Positions 8,701 through 17,500 of a stretch of DNA of 64,000 nucleotides are shown in pieces (within the stretch, counting starts at the first letter, position 1; the number at the start of each line of letters is the position of its first letter). Source of the stretch: G942493375 sp942493375 (lineage in GTDB: Bacteria > Armatimonadota > UBA5829); contig OW818698.1 in the NCBI GenBank assembly GCA_942493375.1, forward strand, positions 5,828,001 through 5,892,000, given 5' to 3'. The notes under the pieces were generated by a model. The model made no database searches. It was given only the letters and a program-made list of their open reading frames with translations, and was not told the origin of the DNA. Position numbers and translations under genes: made by a program.

Positions 8701-9549
8701 TCACAGATTCTCAGGAACGCCAATCTCCTGATTTGCGTATTTCCTTATAACCGACGCACTACTCCACATCCAATCCTCAGCTTTATCAACAAGCTTAGCT
8801 TTTACCGGATTGAAGTGGATATACTCGATAGTCTGTCGAAAATGGTCTTCGTTTCGAATGAATCGATCCCAGTACTCGCGATGCCATACATGTTTTGTTT
8901 CATCGCCACTCAGGAGACTGGCGTTCCCGGAAATGGTTTCTTTGCGAAATGCAGAGATGCGCATTGCTGTGAATTTCTTCCAAGACTCTACAATTTTCGC
9001 CAATGGCCAATCATTGATGGGTTGAATTAGGGTATGCACATGATTCGGCATGACAACCCATGCAAAGACACGGCATCGTTGCCCATCAAAGAATAGTAAT
9101 GCATTCTGCACCATCATAGCAATTGATGGTTCCCTCATTATGCAAGAGCCATGCCCAGCATCAAGCCAAGCCTCAACACGTTTGCGTCGCTCTGAATTTT
9201 GTTTATCCTTTGGCATACATCGAATTTCCTCTTCAAAACGGTCCAAAACGCTCTTTGCAAGGCTGTCTGCAAGATGGAATGTGATATGCTGGATCAGATT
9301 AGGGCCATCAAAATGAGGCAAATACCCTCTACTGTGCCACCCCTCAGGTCCGCCGGGATCCCCGGGAACGCCAATCTCCTGATTGGCCCGTATTTCCAGC
9401 ATCCGTTTAGCACAATCCCTATACACTATGCTTTTACCATCGCCAATCAGGAGATTGGCGTTCCTGAGTTCACTCATCTGATACGTCTCCTGTTGACAGC
9501 ACTCCAGCAGCCATTGATGTAACTGAATGGCGAATGTTAAATGACACAT
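8701..9549 (-). CDS. REP-associated tyrosine transposase (RAYT / TnpA-REP, Y1 HUH family)
   Basis: 282 residues containing the family's RGYLPHFD opening, QHITFHLADSL, the HUH motif in VMPNHVHTLIQP, and the late YIHFNPVKAKLV block that carries the catalytic tyrosine. These enzymes nick and move single-stranded REP hairpins. Three REP-like hairpins lie inside this reading frame and add RNANLLIGDG, RANQEIGVPG and YANQEIGVPE. The family core starts near residue 70, so the N-terminal ~65 residues appear to be REP-derived or upstream sequence. The ATG at 9477, with GGAGA nine bases upstream, is a good alternative start to the one at 9549. It is probably functional, though the in-frame hairpins are odd. 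Confidence 0.85.
   Translation of the reverse strand: MCHLTFAIQLHQWLLECCQQETYQMSELRNANLLIGDGKSIVYRDCAKRMLEIRANQEIGVPGDPGGPEGWHSRGYLPHFDGPNLIQHITFHLADSLAKSVLDRFEEEIRCMPKDKQNSERRKRVEAWLDAGHGSCIMREPSIAMMVQNALLFFDGQRCRVFAWVVMPNHVHTLIQPINDWPLAKIVESWKKFTAMRISAFRKETISGNASLLSGDETKHVWHREYWDRFIRNEDHFRQTIEYIHFNPVKAKLVDKAEDWMWSSASVIRKYANQEIGVPENL
8714..8737. repeat. REP-like hairpin at the 3' end of the RAYT gene
   Basis: GGAACGCCAATCTCCTGATTTGC: stem GCCAATC/GATTTGC with one mismatch and loop TCCT. It encodes the final NQEIGVPE of the transposase. Confidence 0.6.
9363..9390. repeat. REP-like hairpin inside the RAYT gene
   Basis: GGAACGCCAATCTCCTGATTGGCC: a perfect 7-bp stem, GCCAATC/GATTGGC, around TCCT. 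It encodes ANQEIGVPG in the transposase frame. Confidence 0.7.
9441..9464. repeat. REP-like hairpin near the 5' end of the RAYT gene, opposite orientation
   Basis: CGCCAATCAGGAGATTGGCG is a perfect palindromic stem with loop AGGA, in the orientation opposite to the copy at 9363-9390. It encodes RNANLLIGDG. The two copies face each other 50 bases apart. Confidence 0.7.
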
Positions 9550-9605
9550 TTACTTCTTATTATGGCGAATTCGCCGTAATTAAAACCAGGATTGAAAACA
9601 GACTC

Positions 9606-9779
9606 TCAGATACCAAAGAACTCTACAGTGTTACGGTTTCTGAGCCAGTCCGAAATATAAAACTCGCCATCCTTAGCCTTAAACATGTCAGTCAATGAAA
9701 TGTAATCTTCTTCATTGTTTGAGAGAATAGTTATGGCAGCACCCTGGACATTGATAGTGGATTTTTTATCTCTTGTCAT
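9606..9779 (-). pseudogene. KilA-N domain gene fragment (N-terminus only)
   Basis: 57 codons from an ATG preceded by a purine-rich GGTGGGAAAG. INVQGAAITI, EEDYISLTDM and FYISDWLRNRNTVEFFGI are the opening of KilA-N domain proteins (DNA-binding, from phages and often beside type I restriction genes). The frame stops right after FFGI, where an intact protein continues for about 200 residues. A truncated remnant, too short to be a functional KilA-N protein. Confidence 0.75.
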
Positions 9780-9878
9780 TTCGCTTTCCCACCTTTCCTT
9801 ACTGTCCTACTAAATCTAAATCTTCTGCAGGTAGGCACTACTAAATAAACGAATTATAGCAGATGGACTCAGGAATGC

Positions 9879-10449
9879 AAGCGTGATTACACCAGCAATG
9901 GCAGCGTGCAGGTGATGCTATTTGCCGACCGTCTGGAAGTCTGGAATCCCGGCACACTTCCACCTTCCCTTACACTCGAAAACTCCGCCATCCCCACGGT
10001 TCAGTGCCCCCAAACCGGTTATTGGCTCAACCACTCTATCTTGCCAAATACATAGAACAAATGGGCACCGGCACAGGGGATATGATAAGACGCTGTCGTG
10101 AAGCAGGTCTACCGGAACTGGAATTCTCCATCTCAGACGGATTCACCACCACCATCCGCCCCAATCCGGACAAGTCACCGGACAAGTCACCGGTGAAGTC
10201 ACAGGTGAAGTCACAGGTGAAGTCAAGAAACTACTGATGGTCTGCCAAACCGATATGAGTCGTAAAGAGCTGCAAGAAACACAGCTCCTGAAGAGTGAAG
10301 AGAACTTCAGGAAGCTCTATCTTGCTCCTGCACTAGAAGCAGGTTATATTGAGATGACCATCCCGGAAACTCCCACTAGCAGACGGCAGAAATACCGCTT
10401 GACGGCAAAGGGAACTGCACTCCTGGCTAGCTTAAATGCTAAAGAATGA
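9879..10449 (+). pseudogene. RecG-like/AlbA-type ATP-binding transcriptional regulator, frameshifted C-terminal remnant
   Basis: Joining frames gives the well-known C-terminal half of the 'putative DNA-binding, RecG-like' regulators. RDYTSNGSVQVMLFADRLEVWNPG is in one frame. A one-base shift near 9985-9990 leads to RHPHGSVPPNRLLAQPLYLAKYIEQMGTGTGDM and LPELEFSI. After the GTCACNGGTGAA repeats, a further frame reads VKKLLMVCQTDMSRKELQE...KYRLTAKG, a winged-helix domain. The N-terminal AlbA domain and half of the ATPase are gone. Such genes are common passengers of type I restriction operons. Confidence 0.75.
10168..10225 (+). repeat. 12-base coding repeats, (GTCAC[AC]GGTGAA)n
   Basis: Tandem units related to GTCACAGGTGAA encode VTGEVTGEV in the ancestral frame and KSPDKSPVKSQVKSQ in the current one. 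They lie exactly where the two halves of the RecG-like remnant change frame. Confidence 0.75.
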
Positions 10450-10451
10450 AT

Positions 10452-10562
10452 AGTCACAGGTGAAGTCACAGGTGAAGTCGGCCTAAGTCACGGCCCAAGT
10501 CACGGCCCAAGTCGCGGCCCGAGTCACGGCCCGAGTCACAGCCAGAGTCACAGCCAGAGTGA
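10452..10562 (+). repeat. Second array of 12-base repeats, GTCACGGCCCGA type
   Basis: Two GTCACAGGTGAA units are followed by about seven related units drifting from GTCACGGCCCAA to GTCACAGCCAGA. All lengths are multiples of six, so the array keeps frame; as peptide it reads (SHGP)n/(SHSQ)n. It sits just after the stop of the RecG-like remnant and probably was part of its hypervariable tail. Confidence 0.75.
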
Positions 10563-10684
10563 TAAGTGCCTGATCATGTGTGTTTTCCAGATTTCTGGAT
10601 TGTTACTAATGATAGTCATACTTGCAGGAAACGCGTTAAGTGCAAATATAAGATTTTATAATTGCAGGAAATGGATTTTATGCC

Positions 10685-11376
10685 ATGGATGTTGGCCAAA
10701 AAGAATATGCTACCCAGAAACGGATTATCAAGCTGTTCCAGGACGTCTTGCATTACGAGTATCTTGGAGACTGGAGTGAACGGGAAGGCAACAGCAATGT
10801 CGAAGAAAGCCTGCTCCGCGCATTCCTTGTAAAGCAAGGCTACAAAGAGATTCTCATCAAAAAAGCAATCAATGAATTGGTAGCAACATCCCACGACCAG
10901 ATCAAGAGCTTATACAACCTGAATAAGTCTATCTATACTTACCTCAGATATGGAGTTCAGGTCAAACCCGATGTAGGTGAAAACAATGAGACTGTATGGC
11001 TTATCGACTGGAATAATCCGCTAAATAACCACTTTGCCATAGCTGAAGAGGTTACAATCAGCGGTCCATTCTACAAACGCCCGGATATAGTCCTTTATGT
11101 CAATGGCATCGCTCTGGGAGTATTGGAACTCATCACAGCGCCTATCCAAAATCACTCACTACAAAAGCAAAAAGGGCCTTATATGACAACCTTCGAAAGG
11201 ATGAACAGCTTGCTCTTTCGATAGATGAAGACATTCGAAAGGTCAAAAAAGATAATTGGCGTGACCACCGTATCAAAGAGAAAGAAGTCCGGCTGGCTAT
11301 CAATAAACACTTACAGAGTGATGAACTTACAGACAGCATTTTTGAGATAGTAAAGAAACAAACAAATGATTACTAG
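10685..11376 (+). pseudogene. hsdR: Type I restriction enzyme R subunit remnant with large internal deletion
   Basis: The 5' part encodes an HsdR N-terminus, with LVKQGYKEILIKKAINEL and the endonuclease-domain end KRPDIVLYVNGIALGVLEL. The reading frame breaks near 11140, and in the next frame KAKRALYDNLRKDEQLALSIDEDIRK...NDY (11161-11376) is the extreme C-terminus of HsdR. Intact HsdR is about 1000 residues, so the whole helicase motor is missing. The endonuclease cannot be functional. The C-terminal frame overlaps the start of the metalloprotease gene by 11 bases, as in intact operons. Confidence 0.85.
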
Positions 11377-12094
11377 CAAGCATCAGATAACAGTAAATGA
11401 CCTTGTTATTGATGTAGTCCGCAAGGATATCAAGAACCTGCATCTGGCTGTATATCCTCCGACAGGCAGAATACGTATAGCTGTGCCTTTGCATGTTAAT
11501 GATGAAGCTGTGAGGCTTGCTGTTATTTCAAAGCTGGGTTGGATCAAACGCCAGCAAGTGAAATTTGCCGATCAGGAAAGGCAGACCGCACGAGAATATG
11601 TCTCAGGTGAAAGCCACTACTTCCAGGGCAAACGCTATCTGCTGAACGTGATCTATCACGATGCCCCACCAAAAGTTATAATTCGAGGAAAAAATAGAAT
11701 CGACCTGTATGTGCGAACTGGCAGCGTAACTGATCAACGTGCATCTGTATACCTGGCATGGTCGCGCAAACAACTGAAAGAGTCCGCTGCTCCCCTTATC
11801 GCCAAATGGGAAGCAGTGGTTGGGGTTCAAGTCAATGAGTGGGGTATAAAACAGATGAAAACCAGATGGGGAACATGCAACCCCAACGCCCACCGAATCT
11901 GGCTGAACCTGGAACTCAATAAGAAACCAATTCAATGCCTGGAATATATCATCGTCCACGAATTAGTCCACCTACTGGAACGCAACCACAACGACCAATT
12001 CCGTGCCTATATGGACAAACACCTCCCCCAATGGAGATTCAACCGGGAGGAACTAAACCACGAACCATTGGGTGATGAGAGCTGGGAATATTAG
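11366..12094 (+). CDS. YgjP/SprT-like zinc metallopeptidase (DUF45 family)
   Basis: 242 residues, the normal length of YgjP-like M48-related peptidases. IVHELVHLLERNH carries the HExxH zinc site, followed by the family's LPQWRFNREELN tail; KTRWGTCNPNAHRIWLNLEL is the conserved strand before it. These genes regularly follow hsdR in type I restriction operons, as here. Their substrate is unknown to me. The ATG overlaps the end of the hsdR remnant, so translation may depend on whatever still transcribes it. Apparently intact in a locus that is otherwise ruined. Confidence 0.88.
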   Translation: MITSKHQITVNDLVIDVVRKDIKNLHLAVYPPTGRIRIAVPLHVNDEAVRLAVISKLGWIKRQQVKFADQERQTAREYVSGESHYFQGKRYLLNVIYHDAPPKVIIRGKNRIDLYVRTGSVTDQRASVYLAWSRKQLKESAAPLIAKWEAVVGVQVNEWGIKQMKTRWGTCNPNAHRIWLNLELNKKPIQCLEYIIVHELVHLLERNHNDQFRAYMDKHLPQWRFNREELNHEPLGDESWEY

Positions 12095-12330
12095 CATTTT
12101 ACAGCATATTTAACCAATATACCCCCATATATACTGTAATAACTATGCACTTAAACCCCAGAAAATGGCAGATTTAGACCCAACACATGCATGCAATATC
12201 GTGTAAACTATCCCGTTTTAAGCCGGATAAACGTGTAAATCAATGCAATTACATAGTAATAAAACAGGCCCAAAACCACCCCAAACCCAATCCTCCGAAT
12301 TACAGCCCAAAACTCCCACTCCCCAAATTA

Positions 12331-12450
12331 TCAACTCTCAACTTCCAACTCTCAACTTCCAACTTTTCACTTTCAACTTTTCACTTTCAACTTTCCACTT
12401 TCAACTTTCAACTTTCAACTTTCAACTCTCAACTCTCAACTCTCAACTCT
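12331..12450. repeat. Minisatellite of CAACTTTCA/CAACTCTCA units
   Basis: Roughly a dozen imperfect 9-base units such as CAACTTTCA, CACTTTCAA and CAACTCTCA. The same unit appears in both orientations at 35024-35076 and 35147-35220. Confidence 0.85.
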
Positions 12451-12487
12451 CCGTGTCCTCCGCGTCTCCGCGTGAAATTCCCCATCC

Positions 12488-12595
12488 CCACGCTCAAAAC
12501 CACACCTTAAGAAACCGTCAAGAAAATATTATGAAAATATACCGCGAAAACTGATACAAGAATTTGTGTTCCCGTCGTCTAATAATCATGAGAGC
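12488..12595 (-). repeat. Right arm of island-flanking inverted repeat
   Basis: The reverse complement of this segment matches 3083-3190, including a perfect 35-base stretch (12523-12557). A weaker second pair, GAGCTC-containing, lies outside both arms (about 2390-2465 and 12735-12805), so the symmetry extends beyond the main repeat. Confidence 0.75.
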
Positions 12596-12990
12596 ACTTA
12601 TTTGCAGGTAAACAGTTCTTCGCTAAGTTCAGGATGACAGTCTCCTGACCCCTGACTCCTGACTCCTGTCTCCCAACGACCCGGGCAGATCATCAGGGGG
12701 AAGAGTTGAAACATTTTTTCTTGCTAACATTGCAAAAACGAACTCTCCCACGCTCAAAACCCGATATTCTGAGCTCAGTCCGTTCCGGCATGAACCGAAT
12801 TTGAAATCCGAAACAAACCCTTCATAAGCTCAAAATAATCACAGGTGGGGTTCTGCAGTCGTCCAAGCTGCCAGGCACCCAAAAAGCAGATCCTTCGCTG
12901 CGCTCCAGGATGACATGCTTCTGACTTCTGTCTACTGTCTTCTGACTTCCAAGTTCTCCCCGTCCCCCCATCTCCAAGTCTCCCCCTCCC

Positions 12991-14367
12991 CTAGTCCTCC
13001 CTAACCTCGGGCATCTTCAGGGTTGGGTCGCCGTATAGCATGAACTTCATTCCCTGGAAGAAGATGCTGGCTGGGTACCAGTCTTCGGTGGGGAGTAGGG
13101 TTGCCAGGTTTTCACGGTCGTAGTAGTAGGAGATGGCGCTTTTCCAGCAGTCTCCTAATATGGGGGTTTTGGTGTTCTTGAGGCCCTTTATGAAGCCTTC
13201 CTGCAGGGTTAGACCACAGGGTTGTCCTCCGGTGTTGCAGCCTATGTAGGCTACGGCGCCGTTTAGCCCCTGGCGCAGGACTATCTCTCCCAGGCCGGTT
13301 GGGTTGTGAGCACCTGACTGGTATGTGGCTGGGGGAGGTGGGGGAGAGGTGAATACTTCTCCATGATCGCTGCCTTTGTGCTCGATTCCGGCGATGTCTG
13401 TGTATGGTTCATATGGAGGCAGAGTGGCGAACCTGGCTGTGTAACATCCGATGGAAAACATTACCGGCAGGCAGTTTTTGTTGTGGATATTTTTCAGGTC
13501 AGCTGTCGAGAAGCACCCATCCCACAAGAGATCGTTCCCGTGACCTGTGTGTATCACCAGGCCGACACCGGAGTTGAGCACGGAAACCATCTCTGCATTG
13601 TTGACCGGAGGAGTCTTGTCATCTCTTTCATCTTTATAATAGCGCTTTTCAGCAGTCCAGCCTGATGGTAGATGAGTGATATACCGGTCCATCGTTCCTC
13701 GGCTGTCTATCCACCCTCCACTTGCAAAGAATGCAGCTTTCCGGATTCCAGGTACCTTGCCTTTGGCTGCAGTCTTTTCATATGCCATGGTCTTTTCGAC
13801 TACATTGCGGATCTCCTGGGCATTGCTGACCGGCCAGCGGCCTACAGCGATTTCCGGGCGATAGTCAACATTGTCGAAGTTTATCGGTGGATTCTTGTGC
13901 TTCTCACCATGAACTTCCCCGAAATAGCCAGCATGGTATCCGTCCTTCTGGGCGTTCCAATCGTCGAAACTGCCGTCCTGTTTGGCTACATCGGCATAGT
14001 AGAGGTCTGATGGGTAGAATGCATAGTTGAAAGCTGGTTCAGTCACACGGTCCATGACCATATATCGCACCGGCATAATATCAGCATCTCCAACCAGCAG
14101 CACATAACCCAGGTTGTTCCTGCGCCAGGCTTTATAGAGATAATTCTTAATCCGCTCCGGATCATCCGCTCCTGGTGATGACTTAAGTATAACTTCAAGC
14201 GCGACAACCTTTACAGGCAGCTGCTTCTTTTTATACTTAGCATACCGTGACAGCTCCGACTTAAACCTGTCCGGACACACAATGATAAACGCCTTGGAAG
14301 CCAAAACACAACTGGAGGCGAATACAAGCAGGCAGAAAATTGCGATGTAGGTAAGCATCTTGTTCAT
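12991..14367 (-). CDS. Secreted C25-like (gingipain-type) cysteine peptidase
   Basis: 458 residues. The N-terminus has a charged start and a hydrophobic run (YIAIFCLLVFASSCVLA), a secretory signal; the Cys in SSC is a weak lipobox candidate. The body matches the clan CD C25 fold: GYVLLVGDADIMPVRY, a VGRWPVSN block, then the catalytic His in VIHTGHGND (~275) and Cys in FSIGCYTARF (~306), ending MLYGDPTLKMPE, the classic GDP-L close of family C25. It lacks the long adhesin/C-terminal sorting domains of gingipains. It is expected to cleave extracellular or surface proteins. It is the last gene of a minus-strand run of secreted proteins. Confidence 0.82.
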   Translation of the reverse strand: MNKMLTYIAIFCLLVFASSCVLASKAFIIVCPDRFKSELSRYAKYKKKQLPVKVVALEVILKSSPGADDPERIKNYLYKAWRRNNLGYVLLVGDADIMPVRYMVMDRVTEPAFNYAFYPSDLYYADVAKQDGSFDDWNAQKDGYHAGYFGEVHGEKHKNPPINFDNVDYRPEIAVGRWPVSNAQEIRNVVEKTMAYEKTAAKGKVPGIRKAAFFASGGWIDSRGTMDRYITHLPSGWTAEKRYYKDERDDKTPPVNNAEMVSVLNSGVGLVIHTGHGNDLLWDGCFSTADLKNIHNKNCLPVMFSIGCYTARFATLPPYEPYTDIAGIEHKGSDHGEVFTSPPPPPATYQSGAHNPTGLGEIVLRQGLNGAVAYIGCNTGGQPCGLTLQEGFIKGLKNTKTPILGDCWKSAISYYYDRENLATLLPTEDWYPASIFFQGMKFMLYGDPTLKMPEVRED

Positions 14368-14441
14368 AGTGAAATTATAGCATGATTGTTTCTATTTTTA
14401 ACCACGGAACACACGAAAAAAATGGGCGAGAAAGGTGGACC

Positions 14442-14488
14442 GGGACTTGTAGGACGAATAGGACTTATGGGACATATAGGACGGGATG
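14442..14488. repeat. Dispersed repeat (AGGACTTATGGGACA type)
   Basis: Iterated GGACTT-TAGGACGAATAGGACTTAT units; a relative with its own hairpin is at 24785-24836. Confidence 0.5.
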
Positions 14489-14522
14489 GTGGGTCTTTGG
14501 TTTCGGAAACTATTGACCGCTG

Positions 14523-14585
14523 TCACGCCAAACACGCGAAAGAGAAGATTGTTCCCTTTTCGCGTGTTTAGCGTGCTTCGCGGTT
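14523..14585. repeat. Inverted pair of CACGCGAAA-type dispersed repeats
   Basis: CACGCCAAACACGCGAAA (14524-14541) and the inverted TTTTCGCGTGTTTAGCGTG (14557-14575) form a potential stem between two minus-strand genes. Related single copies (ACCGCGAAACACGCTAAATA-like) lie at 19573-19601, 24742-24772, 26645-26672 and 37706-37733. Confidence 0.6.
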
Positions 14586-14587
14586 AA

Positions 14588-17500
14588 TCATAGGATCGGG
14601 TGTTTGTTGGCTTCTTCGTAAATTTTGGTTGGATGGCTGGTTATTTCCAGGACATCGTATGTGAAGCTGTCTCCTCCCCAGGTGGATAGTTCGAAGGTGT
14701 TGCTGGAGGTGATACCCAGCGGCTTTAAATCACGGGCAAGGGGTTGACCTCCGTAGGTGGCATCCAGGGTTCCATCGTGCAGGGAGAGGAGCAGGATCTG
14801 AGTCTGGTCTATTGGTGCAGTGTTCTGGAACATGCGGCCTGTATTCCAGAGGTCCAGTGCAGTTATCTGCCAGTTCCAGTCGAACATTATTGTAGCATCT
14901 CCGATGGCGATCTTTAATCGTGGACCGGAGCGTTTGATCTTGAGTTTGATGGTGGCATTATTGCCTACCGGGAGTTTGAGTTTGGTTATGGCAGATGCCT
15001 GATAGATGATGGTGCTGAGTTTTAGTCCGACGCTGCCGTCTCCGAAGTCAGCTCCTGGTGTGATAGTAACGCCTGGAGCCCCCGGATTGAGTTCCCACTG
15101 ATCCGGATTAAGGCTTTTGATGTTTAGTTCGGGAGGCGCAGGTGCTTCATTCGGTGCGACAACGCTTGTCTGGACGGGGATATTGGTGTCGATGCGGACT
15201 GCGCAGAACCGGTGTGACTTTACAGAGAGAGCTATCCGGCCTTGATTAACTTTATGTTCTTCCCCTGTTATCAGGTCGGTTGCTGTGACCTGCTGGTTCG
15301 GGTAGAGATTTGAGACGTCGGGATTGGTATCCAGATCATTATATGTAAGGTTTCCGAAGATGAGCAGAGCAGCGTCTGCTTTGCGATAATAGGAGCAGAG
15401 GAGTTTGTTGTTTATCTGCTTGACGTACGGCTGCGAACGCCAGTAGGGGTAGTATTTGGTCTCTTTGTCGTCCTCGAAACCCTTATATATTCGGCGCTCA
15501 AGTTCGGTAGCACCTTCGGTCTCTGTATCGTGCAATAGTGCATAAGTCAGCGCCCAGCCTGGTGTCGCTTTTCTGTTACCGCCTACCTGGCTGTAGAACA
15601 TATCCCAGAACACCGTGCGGAATCCCCATGGGCTACCGCAGTAACCTACTGCAAAGGTTGATAAAGGTATCCGATAGCCTGGACGGAACCTGGCAAGCTG
15701 TTCACCCTCCAGGTAACCATCGAAGAATGACAGCGTGTTAATGTCCAAACCGCCGCCGCAGTGTGCAGCCATAAAGAACGGCTTACCCCGGTCGGAGAAT
15801 ATTCCTCTCAGGCGTTTCAGGAATTGCCGCTGCCCAGTAACTCTTGTTAACGGCTCTGAGTTCCATTTAATATCAGTCGGACGCCCGCATCCGTCTTTGT
15901 GGGACGGATTGTCGCAGTCCCATGCCAGGCTCATTCCATCGCTGTATATCCCGTCTATCCCGGCTTCCTTTATGAGTTTCTCTAGACCTTCGAGCTGAAG
16001 CAAGCCCTCTGGTCCGCGTTTGCAGCAGAGGTAGCAGGGGATGTCTTTGCCAGGATCGTATGCACGCTTATACATAACCTGAGGAGGCAGCGCCATCAGA
16101 TCATTGCGCTGGGTGGAGAAGTCGGGTGAGTTCTCGGCAAGCAGCTGGCAGGTGTAGACTCCGAACAGGCGATTGTTCTTGTGGGCTTCATCTGCCTGGG
16201 TTTTTAATCCGGCGGTTTTGGTCAGGTCTGGGTATCCCTGGTAGTCTGACCAGTTCTCCCAGACGAAGCTGAAAAAGCTGGATTCCTTTCGCAGGGAAAG
16301 GCGCTTGGTGGGAGTCGGCTGCAGGAAGAACCGGAAGATGTGGCTTTTATCCTTGATCTGCGCAGGGCTGTCGACGAAATTCAAGTGGAGCCATGTGCAA
16401 ATGTCTCTTTTACCTACCACGATCTGCGCGCGTTTGACCTTGGAGAGGAACAGGTCAGTGTCGGAGTTGAAGGATATCCCTCTATCGTGTCCACCGACCC
16501 ACACCGGTCCTGCGGGACCATTCCATCCAGTTGGCTGGATTTCCTTGATCTCCTGAACCAGCTCCCGGTGCACAAATTGAGCATTATCCTTTTTGATAGG
16601 GATATTTACTGACAGCGCATTGATTAACTGAGGTTTGACTCCCAATACCCGGAGCTTGATGACGCAGAAACCGTCGTAGTCTACATTTGTCCGGGTTTCG
16701 ACTCTACCGCCTGCGAAGGTCATTTGGGACTCTACAAGAGCTCCATTACCCAGGCGCTTAATCTTCATGATGCCAGGTTTGAGCGCTATCGGACGTTGGT
16801 TGATAGAGAGGGAAATCGTTGCCGGGCTGTAGAGGAGTTCTCCATTATCGTCCTTCACTGATTTGAAAAGGCCAGTTGGGGAGAACTCGATGGTTTTGTT
16901 GTAGAGTTTGACCTTTGATCCGGTTACAACAGGAGCCGTCCACGGGGCAGGGACTTTGTTTGAGATATAGTCAGAACCTGCGGTGGATTTCATCCATGTG
17001 GGTTGTTGCTGGTCGGTTATGGTCTTTGTTTCATGCAGGATCTGTTTGCTATTTGAAATGACTGTCAGGTCTGCTTCAATGGGTAGGGGCATGTCATTTG
17101 GAAGATCGCATATCACGCGTGTCCGGCCCTTTTTTGCGAGATTCAGTCGGCGCTCTGCATTGTTTATGCGCAGGATGACGGTGCCGGTGATGGCTTTGCC
17201 TGAGGTTTTTACTTCTCCTACAACGCAGTGAGAGAGCGGGTACCAGTTTATGTCTCCAGTTACTTTGGAGGGAACTGGGATTATGGCTTGTTTTGCTTTG
17301 GGTGGCAGTGTTTCGAAAGTCGGTTGGGTTTCTTGTCCTTTGGGGAGAAGAGTTATGCTGGCGAAGGGCATTGGGACGTAACCGCCTAATCCGGGGAGAT
17401 ACCAGCCGTTCATGTTTGGCGGGCGGAAGCGGAACAGGTTTGCGAATATGGTCCGGCCGGTTGGATTGATGATCCCTGCTGAGGCGAATGGGATACGCAT

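Larger units (their letters stand above)
12095..12990. other. Gene-free stretch with minisatellite and inverted-repeat arm
   Basis: Contains a 9-base minisatellite (12331-12450), the right arm of the island inverted repeat (12488-12595), CTGACTCCTG-type tandem repeats (about 12640-12675 and 12905-12940), two CAGGATGACA-type motifs (about 12610-12640 and 12885-12920) and an inverted GAGCTC motif near 12770. Open frames at 12187-12554 are merely translated minisatellite. Confidence 0.6.

Noticed and set aside
12187..12554. Two overlapping open frames of 103-107 codons
   Set aside because: They are translations of the CAACTTTCA minisatellite and adjoining repeats (LSTLNFQLSTSNFSLS and similar); no ribosome site and no protein-like composition.
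14386..14571. Small 61-codon gene on the plus strand
   Set aside because: It consists of three dispersed repeats (GGACTTAT, CACGCGAAA and relatives) read as protein.
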